From Agarophyton chilense (lineage: Eukaryota > Rhodophyta > Florideophyceae > Gracilariales > Gracilariaceae), in contig JARGXX010000011.1 in assembly GCA_030374765.1 (NCBI GenBank), forward strand, positions 1-64,000: DNA of 64,000 nt. The letters are read 5' to 3'. The position numbers and the translations under genes were made by a program. This document shows positions 22,769 through 33,632 of this stretch, piece by piece; the stretch's first letter is position 1, and each line of letters begins with the position of its first letter. Under the pieces are notes generated by a model. It saw only the letters and a list, made by a program, of their open reading frames with translations. It searched no databases and was not told the DNA's origin.

Positions 22769-25001
22769 TCCAACCGGTTGGCGTTTTCCACCGGTGACTC
22801 GAAGCCAACTCCATGCTCCGAGTCAGTGACCAAATGCACCTGTGGCGGTGGCTTCTGCGGCAGGGGCACTGCAGCACCTTGATGGTTCGCCGGTTCTGTC
22901 TTCGCCCCAAATACCACCTTATGGTTCTGATGGAGGGCCTGTAGCAAGGCCGCCCGCACCTGAAGGGTCACATTGGGGCACATAGTCGCCAGATGGTGGG
23001 GGGACAGACAGAACCAACAAAGGAGGTTGCCCGTGGAGGGGTCTTTCAGCGCCATCATTGGTACCCGAGTGGTGTCGCCTCGCTGTTGGGAGAGCGCCGT
23101 CCGGTAAGAGGAGGCGCTGCTACCACCTCGTGGGTTGTAGGGCACGACCAAAACAGGGCTACCATGAGGTGAGGAGTCTTGAGACGATCTCGATACCGAT
23201 ACGGGGAATGTTGCATCTGCCACTGAGGTCGACCAATGGGAACTGTGCGGAGAGCACGTTCCATTGTGAGCACCGTGCTCGATGACGTTTATGACCTGAC
23301 CTGACGGTGGCGGCACAGTAGTCCCCGAGTCCGTGGACTCTTCAATCTCCAGAACGGACCGCTTCGGTTTTCCAATGGTAGGCACCTGAGGCGGCGCGCT
23401 ACGTTTTCCCAACCGAAGGGTATCACCGAGTCCCTGCGCGTAGCGAGCCAGCGCATTGTTGTCCACCTTACGGTTGTTTCCCAAGTAGTTACGAACCTGG
23501 GACCGAATCGGTTTGTCCACATTATCCGCGAACATGGACTTCAACCTAGTGGTGGTAAAGACGCTTCCGCACCGAGAGGCGGTGGCCTACAGCGACCGAG
23601 CTTAGTCCAATTCGGTCTGTCCAGCCCGCTGGCGGTGCGTGAGGACCTCAGAGTAGGCCTCCTGTATTACCTCATCGGTCGCATATGTTTCTAAGAGGAA
23701 ATTCACCACCTGCGGGTATGTAGTGAGCATCTCAGTTTGCTCTTCGTCCACCGCCATGGTATTGCCCTGCAGCCTACTGTGCAGTAGGTCCCCAGCCTGA
23801 CCCTTGAGGTAAAACTGAAACAGCCACATGGCAGCCCCTTCCGAGAAACCATTTTGGTCACACTCGATTCTAAACTTCTGAAGGAAGTCTATCACCGCAA
23901 TCGGGTCATCACCGTTAAAACTGGTGTCACCCATTTGGAAACTAAGCTTCTTGTGATGCTTAGTTATCCTCTGAGCCACCTCACTGGTGTACTCAGCTTT
24001 CCGATTCTCCAACCTATAGGTGCGGAAGTCGACAGCCTTTGTGAACAAGTCGTTCAAAGGCTGCAGCACCTCTAGGCCGGTCTCCGCGTCAGAATCTGAC
24101 TCCGAGGAGTCATACCGCTTGGTCTTACCCTTGCGGTTCTTTCTCCCCTTTCGATGGCGGGGTAACTTCCGGTTCTTCTTTTTACCGTTGCGGTCTTCGT
24201 CTGAATCCGTATCGGTGTCAGAGCTCGAGGAGTCGGGGTCCGACCGGCGCCCCTTTCTCCCACCCTTTTTGGTCTTCTTTTTACGTTTCGGTCTGCGTCG
24301 GCGCTCATCCTCAGAGCTCGACGAACCACCACCAGGGCCTCCACCGTCTGGTCCCTGCGCAGTCCTACCAATAGGTATCGGGGGTAAATATATCCCCGAG
24401 CCCTCCACTCCGGGAGGCTCTGCCCCGCTCCAATCTCGGTCGGGATGCTTCTCACCAATTTGGTTCTTCGGAAGGTTGATTGGGGTCGATGCGTACTGCA
24501 GCCCTCCAAGGTGATTGACCTGTAGAGGTGGTACCGGAGTCGGTCTCGTACCCTGGTGGTAGTCTCGTGTCCAGCCATGTTGCTGTAAAGACAACGATAC
24601 CAGCCGGTCAATTTGCCCTCTCACCTCGGTCTCGAGGTAATCGAGCACCACAACTGGTACACGATGCAACAGTTCCAAAGAGGCCCAGTCGACTACCCGG
24701 CGGGTGATTTCGTCCAGATCCAGACGTGACCCATAAGGTGATTCCAGTTGGTTCGCCGATGCAGTACGCGACGGCACCTCCTCCAACTCGGCCGAAGGTG
24801 TCGCGTCTACCAATGTGGTGTCTGTAGGAAATAGGGCTTGGCCCCCAGCCAAGCCCCTTCTCCCACGCACCGTACCAGTTTTACCTTGCGTAGAAACTCC
24901 TCGGGGTTGTCCAGAATCGGCTCGGCCGCGGCAGCCGGCGCCAATTCACCATAAGGTTGGGCACGCAGTGCCCGGTTTGGGCTGCGAAGTTGCTTCGACA
25001 T
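22765..25001 (-). pseudogene. gag: Chromo-2 gag, frameshifted and with two stops
   Basis: The likely start is the ATG at 25001 (MSKQLRSPNRALRAQ). A frameshift near 24870 moves the reading into a frame open from 24870 to 23602. Stops at 23602 (TAA) and about 23570 (TAG, at a likely Trp) precede a final open part to 22765. The middle is a highly charged region of Ser/Asp/Glu runs and Lys/Arg runs (RRRRPKRKKKTKKGG), then a capsid-like helical domain (VIDFLQKFRIECDQNGFSEG). A zinc knuckle CWFCLSPHHLATMC lies near 22990. The capsid domain resembles that of Chromo-1 in order and spacing. Confidence 0.85.
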
Positions 25002-25116
25002 TGCAACTGGTGATCCACAAATAGACTGTTATTAGTGGTCGCCTCTCATGAATAGGTATCCAAGTCACCAAAACTCTCTTTCGAGATGTCCAAACCAATA
25101 CGGTTGTCGTACACGT

Positions 25117-25135
25117 TTCTAAGTCGGGAGACCGA
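25117..25135 (-). other. Primer-binding site of Chromo-2
   Basis: On the - strand, GGTCTCCCGACTTAGAA follows the 5' LTR by a few bases and matches the Chromo-1 site, so both elements probably prime from the same tRNA. Confidence 0.7.
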
Positions 25136-25137
25136 AA

Positions 25138-25655
25138 TGTGATACAACCGGCGGTGTCGGTGACCAAATGGTAGTTCGTAACGCGTAGGACTAGAGAGCG
25201 CACAATGGGCTCAACCTAGGAGGTGATGAACGAGGAACCTGAGAGGCGAGTAGTAGCACCGACCACTAGAGTGCAGTGTAGCAAGGCGTGCTAACCGGTA
25301 CCACGTTGGTAGTGAGTGGTAGTCGGCGCCCGCGTGCTAGGAAACCCAGAAACCTGAACGGTACGCGATGGCTGACTGTAGAAACCAAAGCGGTGCAAGA
25401 ATTGTCCAGATGGTGCTTCCCTTTACCATGAGGAAGGAGGGGCGCTCAACTCCCTGCCTAAGTGCAGGGAGGTGAGCCGCCAGGCGTCCACGTGTGCACC
25501 GGGAGGAGCACATGCAGTGCCCAGATCTACTGTAAGGTCTAACCTACATGGTACAACTACAGCGCGAGAAACTACCCCCTTGGTATGTGCACCGCGGCCC
25601 CGATAGTCCACGTGTACTCATACCCCTGAGGTGTCGCGCTAAACATTAGACTACA
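25138..25655 (-). repeat. 5' LTR of Chromo-2
   Basis: 518 bp; on the element strand it opens TGTAGTCTAATG and ends CACA. Aligned with 15736-16256 at about 97.5% identity. Confidence 0.92.
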
Positions 25656-25983
25656 AGTGAATATGGGTATGGATGAAGTGAAGTTGTTCACGAAGGCCTA
25701 CAGCTGTTTACCCAACCTTGAAGTAGATCTTGTTCTGTTCGTTGTCTCTAAAAATCTGTATAACTCTTTTTCGACATGTCGCAAAGCTATCGACAAGCGT
25801 ATCTGAGGCGATGTTGCTGAGATAAGATATGACTTTGAAACACGGAACATAAGTCGTATGGCTTGGATACCCGGAAAGACGAACTTTAGCAATCCATTGA
25901 CAAAAACGGATACCCCGTTAAGCCATACTTTACAGCTTTCTATGTTCAGCAGTAAGCTTCTTTTGAGTTTCCCGGAGACTTAG
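25656..25983 (+). pseudogene. copia-A RNase H, C-terminal part
   Basis: Continues the frame interrupted at 15735: MDEVKLFTKAYSCLPNLEV, then FVVSKNLYNSFSTCRKAIDK and RNISRMAWIPGKTNFSNPLT. Family members read FVDSK here; the catalytic Asp is Val. An in-frame TGA near 25804 replaces an Arg. The stop at 25981 (TAG) looks like the natural end of pol. Confidence 0.88.
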
Positions 25984-26033
25984 TTGCGCAGTTCCAACGT
26001 CTTCCTTGGCTAGCTACCCAAACAAGGAGAAGA

Positions 26034-26345
26034 AGTGAATTCCAAGAGCTACTGTTGCTGTCACCTCTTTGGGTTGGTTACGAAGCCGTTTTACACGCAT
26101 ATGCATTTCGTTTGGAGTGCGGCTCTTTCGGATATCATGCCATTCAAAGGGTGCTCACCTGATTGGAAGTGCTTTTGCATTCGGAACCATCGTAGACTAC
26201 ATAGATACTCTAAAATACTATATGAAGCTTACCCACGATGCTTGAACTCAAAAGAACGAGCATCGATTGATGTAAAACTGCTACTACGTTACGCTACCGT
26301 TTGTTCGATACATCACTCTCATTGTTACGTTACATGTTGTTCGTT
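26034..26345 (+). repeat. copia 3' end/LTR start, inverted-repeat arm 1
   Basis: Lies just after the copia-A stop and is repeated in reverse at 28650-28960 at roughly 85-90% identity by eye. A shared open frame in both arms is probably incidental. TGTAAAAC near 26269 may open the copia LTR. Confidence 0.75.
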
Positions 26346-26531
26346 ATCACAACCTTTTAAATTTGTCTTTATTTAGCTAGGGTTTACATTTAGTATAAAT
26401 ACGATCGCTCTCAATAAATTTCTGAGGCATGGGGACGGGAGAGAGGGAACCTACTTTTCTGAATCTACCATTTTTTATATTCCGACTTCCCCAATAACAA
26501 TAACTAAACAAATATGTTATCTATGAGGGAC

Positions 26532-26830
26532 TGTTGTTGGCTAGGCATGCTAGAATTTGCTAGATTGGTCATCGCCTCCAACGGCCTAGCCTTATTAGGT
26601 CGTATTCTGGAAGTAGTACCTTCATAACCCAAAGAAGTTGGGTTGCTGCAGACCAAAGAGGCAGGAGCCTCTTTGGGCATCTGCCCGAACGAGGTATTAT
26701 AAAAGCCCGGATCCGATTGAAAACATCGGAGCCGGAGGCATCCTTGGACAGACTTTCAAGGTCATTGTGCCTCTTCCCTCTTCCGCACGATAACGCGGCG
26801 CGTAGACTCCAGTACCCGTCTTGATCAACA
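26532..26830 (+). repeat. LTR related to Chromo-3, lone copy
   Basis: About 299 bp from TGTTGTTGGCTAGGC to TTGATCAACA, matching the Chromo-3 LTRs in the opposite orientation. The flanks gggac and cagtt do not match, so no target duplication is visible. Its right side abuts copia integrase code but its left side does not, which suggests a rearranged copy. Confidence 0.8.
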
Positions 26831-28090
26831 CAGTTTCAACAAACGTGATGTCGGCGTGCAAATGTCCAGGACGTAAGGCTGATGTGAGAGATCCCTTGAA
26901 GGTTTTCTGACTTTATCTTGTAAGCACGGAACACAGTTGGGCTTTGAGTGCGACGTCGTTGGTAAACTACCACTATTCAACATACTTTGTATTAGTTTCA
27001 GTCGTGGCAGTGTGAGCAGGTCGATGGTGCCACATTTGGAGTTTGTTCTGTGATCCTCTGGCAAAAGATTTACAAGCACGTTTGCAGAGGGTATCTTCAT
27101 CTTCATTTCGATCGCTGCATTCATGAAAACCAATACCACTGTAAAGTAGATCTTGCTACTCATCGGATACATAGTCTGATTCTGAGATTAGATCTGGGAG
27201 GTCGTCTATGTAGTCCAGAGATCCTTCATCCTCGGATATGACAGAGACTACATCCTCGGAGGTTAGGTCTGGAAGGTCATCGCCAGAGTCTTGGTCACCT
27301 CCATCGTCCGAAGAGGTGTTATTTCGAATTCCTAGATCTTCGGGTTGATCCTCCATTTCTCTGAGACTTCATTCCGCTTCGGATCTTGCTATAGTTGTAT
27401 TTGCAACAATTGAAGAGACGAAGGCCATCATTGAATGTTCTAAGCATGATGATAGAGAACTATGCTCAGATGAATCGATTGTACAGTTTTCTGGGATATA
27501 GTACGGTCCGTCTTGTTGTTTCTCCGTTTTTCCAATGACGCGAAGTTCATTCTCAAGGTCGATAATTAGCGATGCTTGGGGTAAGAATAGGACTGCCACT
27601 CCTTTAGTTGTTAAAGCTGGTATTGAGAGTAAGCTCATAGCGAGATCAGACGAAACGAAATTGTTGCTGAGCGTAACCTCTGTGTACGGTCCATCATAGG
27701 ACCCAGTGACTGATCTGGTGCCTTTTTTAGATGCAATAATTTCGTAATTGTCTTCTAGAGCGATCGGTAAACTGCAATGATAGCTGCGAGTCATTTGTTC
27801 TGAAGAGGGCGTAAGGTGTGTTGTCGTACCCGAATCAAACATTAACAGGTGCCAAAGATTAGTGCGTGCAGTCGTAACTCTTGCCACGGATGCAGGATGT
27901 TGATTTCTTCCTTTACCAGATTTGATGTCCTACTCCGATTTTCTGTTTGAAAGTTGATCATTTTTGGGGGGTTTCTTGATGAAGACCTCCCATCTCCGTT
28001 TCTTTGGGAATTTAGCGTGTTTCCGGAATATATTGGATTGAAATAGAAAAGTTCCGTTGGATGATTATCCTTGTTACACATAGCACACTT
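26831..28090 (-). pseudogene. copia-B gag knuckle, protease, pre-integrase and integrase start
   Basis: Read leftward from 28090: a zinc-knuckle sequence CAMCNKDNHPTE; then SVARVTTARTNLWHLLMFDSGTTTHLTP (never in one frame, broken near 27860) carrying the DSG protease site of classical copia elements; a beta-rich protease body; an acidic linker (27156-27356); then the pre-integrase zinc region (PRLKLIQSMLNSG, CVPCLQDKVRKPS) and the integrase opening GHLHADITF. Coding stops at 26831 against the LTR copy. This is a different copia lineage from copia-A, whose protease reads DDAAP. Several frameshifts. Confidence 0.8.
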
Positions 28091-28406
28091 CTGTTTGGAA
28101 AATGTAAGCTAAACACAGGTAGATGAGAGAACGAAACGTTTTCAGCAAGAAAAGTACTGTAGCGAGCTGGGCCCGTAGCCTCTTGACCAGCAAAAGGTTG
28201 ATGTAATAGAATGAGTTGGGGAGTTGTTAACCTTGACATCAAGTGTCTGTCACTCCCTTTATAAAAGTAAGTACATGTCACCAGTAGAATGTGAGCATGA
28301 GGAATATCGTGATCACATGAAGGCTCACGTAAACATAAGTTACAAATATACAAATATAATTACATAAATGCAAACTAGTACTTACTATAGACATATTTAA
28401 ACTCAC
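28091..28406 (-). other. Possible intron upstream of the copia-B knuckle
   Basis: On the - strand a GGTGAGT donor at 28406 and an acceptor ending CAG at 28091 would join LENFCDFFS to KCAMCNKDNHP without a frame break (phase 0). Only pattern evidence. Confidence 0.3.
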
Positions 28407-28649
28407 CGAGAAGAAGTCGCAGAAATTCTCAAGCCGGTCTACCTTCAAATTTTCTATACAAAGCCGGCTCCGGTTGTCTCCAACCAACTATGGTCAAGTC
28501 ATCTCCACAAAAAGTTTCACTCTTCTTCTTTTGCCACCAAACCATCCCTATTCATAGTCCGTGCCTTTCTTTTGAATCCAATTTTTGCTTTTGTCTTCTT
28601 TAGTTTAGGAATGTGGTTTGCTTTTTTCGTCAGACTTAAAAGGTTGTGT

Positions 28650-28960
28650 TAACGAGCAACCTGTAACGTATGAGAGTGATTTATCGAACAAACGGTAGCA
28701 TAACGTAGTCGCCCATTTTTCATGGATCGATGCTCGTTCTTATGAGTTCAAGCACCGTGGGTAAGCTTTATATAGTATTCTAGAGTATCTATGTAGTCTA
28801 CTATGGTTCCGAATGCGTAAGCACTTCCAATCAGGTGAGCACCCTTTGAATGGCAGGATAGCTGAAAGGGCCGCACCCCAAACGAGATGCATGTGCGTCC
28901 GAAACGGCTTCCGTAACCATCCCAAAGAGGTGACAGAAACTGTAGCTCTTGATACAAACG
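28650..28960 (-). repeat. copia 3' end/LTR start, inverted-repeat arm 2
   Basis: Reverse copy of 26034-26345, about 2.3 kb away. Probably the 3' end of another copia copy in reverse orientation. Confidence 0.7.
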
Positions 28961-30224
28961 CGTCGCTATAGTTCGTTGTATTTTGAAGTCGGGTTGCTAA
29001 ATTTTAACACACTGGTAGACTTGCTCTTGTAAATGGATGGCTTTGAACATGAATACCATCAAAGGTTTCTGACAATGCTGGTGCTCGGTCGTTGGCACAT
29101 GGGTACTCCGTCCGACAAGATCCGACAACTTACCAACCATGCCAATTCTGGGGAGCAAAATCAACTGCCTTCAATGCCGAATAACACATAGCACGCGACA
29201 CAGACGGTGAGCACAATGCTGTCGTTCTCAGCACAAAGCCTACAGAGCCAGGGCGCTGCCTGAGTGTTTCGCGTTTCACTCGTCGACGCGTCCACTACTG
29301 AGAAAAGGATGGGTAGGTGAGGCCATGATTGGAACCAGGAACACCACGGATAAGAGGAGGAATGTAAACCGCAACATTCAGATTGAATGTCATTCCGACA
29401 TCAGATGTCATCAAAGACATCCACCGCCTCTCACATTAGATTGTGTATGAGAGAAGGAGAACGGTTGAAACAAATCAGAAAAAGCTTGCTACAGAGCGAA
29501 AAAAAAAACGGCTGAGGAAGAAAGTTATTTATTCTAGGGTGGCGTAGGGAGCGGGGATGGACGAAGGAGAGAGGTAGAATATTGTTTTCAACAAGTGCAG
29601 TGTCATGAGTTAGTCATGAGAAAGAAGAAGAGGCGGATGCATTACTTGGGGACAGTTGGCGAAAGGAAACAAGTCGCTCGAATACTTTCGAAGATGCGAT
29701 GTAGACTTGTCTCGTGAAACCGTGGGGAAAACTGGAGGGGAAAAAGACGAGGCGTTGGCAAAGTCGACGGGCGCTACGTTCTTCCTCTTCTGCTAGACCA
29801 GATGGCGTGCGCCCGCATATAAAGCGCACATGTACAGAAATATTAGCTTTCAACTTGATATACAAGTTGAGCCAGTTTATGCAAAGAGATGTAGACGGTG
29901 GGCTGGTGTCTCCTGGCGGAGCAGAAGGGAGGAAGGGATGGAAGGAGGAGAGAGCTAGTAGTGTGTAGTGAATAGATTGCGCTCGCCCCTTTTCCTTGAA
30001 GCGGCTGGCTGCGCTCATCTTGCGGCGAACATTGAAGTTCGACGTGTTCGCCATGTCATTTCGTCATGGCAGCGCCTTGGTGCGAAGCGGTGCCGTGACA
30101 GCAGCGATGATTCAGACGCCATATCCTCCGCCCATGTCATCGTCTCCCCGTCGTTGTGTAGACGATAGATTTGAGATTCCTGGACAGCTGAAAAGAGCAT
30201 GAACATCAGAACAACACCACTTGC
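28961..30224. other. Intergenic, no supported gene
   Basis: Contains an A-run at 29501, a CATATAAAGC TATA-like site near 29817 and overlapping short frames on both strands that show no family features. Confidence 0.5.
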
Positions 30225-30356
30225 CATGTGGTGAGAGCCGACTGCGGAAGATTCAAACTCTATTCATTCCATATCTTCATCGCTTCATCGCCATCATCGT
30301 CCGGCAACGATGGGGCCACGTCATCGTCTCCGACAAGCGCCACCATCATCCTGCAA

Positions 30357-30386
30357 AAAATCTGGATTTTTAAAAATCCAGATTTT
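30357..30386. promoter_or_regulatory. Perfect 30-bp palindrome upstream of the GNAT gene
   Basis: AAAATCTGGATTTTT is followed at once by its exact reverse complement, centred about 94 bp before the GNAT start codon. It could be a dimer binding site or an RNA hairpin in the 5' untranslated region. Confidence 0.6.
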
Positions 30387-30464
30387 CGTCCATCCGCGCA
30401 AGCCAACAAAAGCCTCCATTCCCTTCTCGTCTTTCCTCCATCGCTCCACCCAACCAATTTCGCC

Positions 30465-31244
30465 ATGAAGAAAGCAACCCGCAACAGCCGCACGCCCTTC
30501 TTCCTCCGCCCAGTTCCACTCCATACTCCCCCCGCCCCCCCACGAAAAGCGTCCCTTTCAAGACCGATTCTCCCGCGCTCTCCTCCTCGTCGCGTGCCGT
30601 ATGCGTCTTCTACCGCCTCCGTCGTCGTGCGCAAACACACCGACCCGACAGAAATCGAGCCGCTCGCGCTTACGCTAGCTTCGGCATTCGAAGATGATCC
30701 TCTAGTGTCCTATTTTTATGGGCATGATGTGAAAGACCGGCACCGACGTAGCATGATTTTTAACAGAACTGTGTTACGTGCAGAGTTGTCGCGGCCAAGT
30801 GGAGAGTCGGTCATACATGTATCTGAGGATGGAGGATGTGTTGCAGTGTGGCATTATGAAGGACATTGGGAATTGTCTGGAATGTATCTTCTTCGCTTTC
30901 TCATGGGATTCATTCGTTGTTTTGGATGGCGTGCCTTCTCGCTGGCCTCTGCTATGAAAGCTGTCGAAGATGCACACCCGAAAGAACCTCATATGCATCT
31001 TTTCATGATTGGAACGCATCAGCACAATCGTGGAAAAGGGTTGGGATCCATTGTGATTTCAAAAATGTTGGCAGAATGTGATAGAGAACGACTTCCGGCG
31101 TATCTAGAGAGTTCTAATGAACGTAATTTGTCATTTTATCGGCGTCATGGCTTTGAGCTGCTATCAAAAGTTCCGGGTCTGGCCCAAGATTGTCCTGCGG
31201 TATTTGGCATGTGGAGAGAACCTCAACCGGTTCGCGAACGGTAA
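30465..31244 (+). CDS. GNAT-family N-acetyltransferase, probably organelle-targeted
   Basis: 259 codons from ATG 30465. The frame is open upstream to 30228 but holds no ATG there, so this start is preferred. Residues 1-50 are rich in Arg, Pro, Ser and Thr with few acidic residues (NSRTPFFLRPVPLHTPPAPP), like a plastid or mitochondrial targeting peptide. The acetyltransferase fold follows: an N-terminal helix (LALTLASAFEDDPLVSYF), the central sheet ending HLFMIGTH, the acetyl-CoA pyrophosphate loop QHNRGKGLGS, and the C-terminal YLESSNERNLSFYRRHGF typical of the fold. The enzyme would move acetyl from acetyl-CoA to an amine; the substrate cannot be read from sequence. No intron. It lies free of transposons between about 29 and 32 kb and appears intact. 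Confidence 0.88.
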   Translation: MKKATRNSRTPFFLRPVPLHTPPAPPRKASLSRPILPRSPPRRVPYASSTASVVVRKHTDPTEIEPLALTLASAFEDDPLVSYFYGHDVKDRHRRSMIFNRTVLRAELSRPSGESVIHVSEDGGCVAVWHYEGHWELSGMYLLRFLMGFIRCFGWRAFSLASAMKAVEDAHPKEPHMHLFMIGTHQHNRGKGLGSIVISKMLAECDRERLPAYLESSNERNLSFYRRHGFELLSKVPGLAQDCPAVFGMWREPQPVRER

Positions 31245-32455
31245 TCCGGTTACTATTTCGTGCTTTGCATCTCCCAATTTGCAGGAAGATGTACACCACT
31301 TCTTGTCCAAACATGCTCCATGCATCCTTTCTCATAAAATTTGATTGTTGGCCATTCAGCTTCGTTCACATCCTATTCTTCTTCACCTCACTCATGAGCA
31401 CCGGCAAAGTGGAGAACGTTAAAACTCAGCCGTTGTCTTGTCATGTCGTGCGAGCTCCTTTGAAGAACTTGCACCGCTATTCAGATTTCGTGTATTCTCG
31501 TTATTACATAATTTCATAATTTGAAATAGTTCTTCGTGCAACTTCAGAGACTTCATCTGGGACACAACGTCATCTTTGACTTCTGTGACAGCTTGCTATA
31601 CATTGTTCGGTCTAACCGTATCCGGCAAATCTTAATCAACATTCGGTTTTTTCCTGCTTCCTCTCTCAGTTCTCGGAAGTTCAATTCCAACCCCACTTCA
31701 ATGTCACACGATTACCTTTCTCGTCAAATAACTTTTCCCAAGATCTTAGCCCAACTTCCCGCCGCCGCATAAACATTATTTATGTTTCTACCGTAAACCA
31801 TCGTATCAATCTGTACATGAGCACCAATCTACTGTACCTGGAGCTTTCCCTTCTGACGAAACTTTTGCTAGCGCCTTACTGCGGGAATTATTCGAGGGAT
31901 GGGTTTTTGCGTAGAATCTTGTGCTCCTGAGTTTCTTTTTGAAACCTGTCACTTTGAGATTGCAAGAGCGAAAGAGTTTCTTCGCGCAATGGCATGTGTT
32001 GCTACAGACGTAGCAAACAATCGCTTTACCTTCGAATGCATGATATTTTCCCCCATTTCAATCATGCAGCTTTGATATCAATGCAGCGATTTGGAGACAA
32101 ACAGAACTTTGTGCCGGTGCTCTAAACCTCAGTTTTCCGAAATGTGAGCTTCATTTGCAAACATTGTTTCTCCCTGCAATAACTCATTACAAATCACAAT
32201 GTTTGAAAAAAAACACAGGCTTGGATCGCGTAGCGCATCACATCCTTTCACATACGTTTTTGTTCTAAGCTTCAATTTGTAGCCTCAACTCTTTACATGC
32301 GCGTGTGCCAAAAAGCACACATATGGGGAAAAGAACACATATTCTCTGCGAAGTTTTTCTTGATTTCAAATTTACCTTTGGTCTACCCCTAACTCGTTTA
32401 AAAATCTAAAGAATTGTAAACCAATACCCAAAAACCGTAACAATTCTCTTTGTTA
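31245..32455. other. Intergenic, AT-rich, no supported gene
   Basis: Short frames only. Includes the GNAT 3' region. No repeat recognised. Confidence 0.5.
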
Positions 32456-32602
32456 TTAATCTAGCTTTTCCCTTTCGTCGTCTTCGACCTGACCGACTCC
32501 TCTGTCATCAGCGCTAGGTTGTTCTTCCTCCTCGAATAGTAAATAAACCGACATACCCAACAGTACGAAAGGCGCACAGCTGACGATAATGTAAGGAAGC
32601 AT
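32456..32602 (-). CDS. Small single-pass membrane protein, 48 aa (hypothetical)
   Basis: ATG at 32602 with an in-frame stop five codons upstream, ending TAA at 32456. Residues 2-24 form one hydrophobic segment (PYIIVSCAPFVLLGMSVYLL), followed at once by EEEE and a very acidic tail ending EREKLD. This is the layout of a small anchored organelle-complex subunit, but I recognise no family. It could be the last exon of a longer gene or chance. Composition is strikingly protein-like for such a short frame. Confidence 0.4.
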   Translation of the reverse strand: MLPYIIVSCAPFVLLGMSVYLLFEEEEQPSADDRGVGQVEDDEREKLD

Positions 32603-33632
32603 TTGACTTTTGTCTCAGGATTTTGTTGAGTGAGACTACGTTCGATGCCTTTCGGGGTGGATGCGATATCTTTCTTTTGGTTTGAAAGCTGAAGGTAGCG
32701 TTCTGTATCTCCATCAGTGCCATTTAAACCCATTTGCGCAAAATGCGAAGCAATATTTTAGGCAGCTGCAGAGCAATTGTCAACCAAGCCATGCTAGCAT
32801 GGCTAAATTCTTCCAAAAGCAAGACATGAAATCATAAAATAAGGATTTGACATCTCCCTCAAAACGGGCCCAGAGCACTCGGGACCTCCCTTGAAAGAAG
32901 AAAACACAGTAAATCATATATGCTGTACTGCAAATGCGAAAAATGATTCTTTACTTTTCTCTTTCTCTCGCGGATGAGCCAACTAAAAACACAGGAGAGT
33001 GCATGAATTCACGGATTTTTTCCAAACAGTCGAACAATTCGAGCATGAGTAAATTTCCTCTTGGATTTTTCAATTGAGCTAAACAAAAACATTTTGTTAC
33101 GCTATGAACGATCTGTACATATATATATCGTATTATGTGATAGCATTTGCATCTCAATAGTCCCATATCCGTTTCTTTAATGTGTTTATAAATAACCATA
33201 AAGCCACAAATGCTAAGTCTGAAGCTTGTACGAACATTGACCAATCTTTACCAATCTAGTAAGAACTACATCACACACAAGAAACAAATATATCGGCTCA
33301 AAGTATTTCTCGTTGTAATTAAAAAGAGTGCCTGAGATAGGCGTGTTTATTAGGATGACGAACCATTGGAAGATAAACCCCATTTGTGAATTAAGGAAAC
33401 ACGTTTTTCGATTACAACAAGATTGGGAAAGACAACGAAATTCAAAGATATACGGGGCCTGAAAAAAAAATTCAAGACAAAAGAACACAGTCAGCCTGTA
33501 TCAGGTTTTCTATTTACTTATGATAATCTTTAACTTCCATAAATTTAAATATGTGACATAACCGTTTCTGGAATTGTTCTCTCGACTGTTTCACAATATG
33601 GTGCGCCGAGTAAAAGTATCACATTTATTTTC
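32603..33632. other. Intergenic, no supported gene
   Basis: AT-rich with short frames only. Might include the 3' flank of the transposon whose remnant follows. No terminal repeat found by eye. Confidence 0.4.

Larger units (their letters stand above)
15736..25655 (-). mobile_element. Chromo-2, Ty3/gypsy chromovirus inserted in copia-A
   Basis: Complete element in reverse orientation: 5' LTR 25138-25655, primer-binding site, gag, pol with chromodomain, a 2.2-kb 3' domain, polypurine tract, 3' LTR 15736-16256. Target duplication is agcga at 15731-15735 and agtga at 25656-25660, one mismatch. The LTRs differ at about twelve positions plus a short indel in 520 bp, near 97.5% identity, older than Chromo-1. 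Removing it rejoins the copia-A RNase H frame. Confidence 0.95.
11657..26531 (+). mobile_element. copia-A, Ty1/copia element with a Tudor-like integrase tail, split by three insertions
   Basis: Coding order is protease, integrase, RT, RNase H, the copia order. Most of the pol frame is interrupted by nonsense codons only. Inserts are Chromo-1 (left edge, 1-11656), a solo LTR (14512-15378) and Chromo-2 (15736-25655). Removing each of the last two plus one duplicated target copy restores the frame. Gag and the 5' LTR would lie left of the window. Downstream of the stop at 25981 come 3' untranslated sequence and an LTR-like stretch with TATAAATA near 26394 and an AATAAAT signal. The exact 3' boundary is not fixed. 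Confidence 0.88.

Noticed and set aside
26035-26376. Frame conserved in both inverted-repeat arms as a gene
   Set aside because: It lies in copia 3' untranslated/LTR sequence, and conservation of the repeat explains the shared frame.
29614-30054. 146-codon - strand frame upstream of the GNAT gene
   Set aside because: No domain, and overlapping + frames are equally open.
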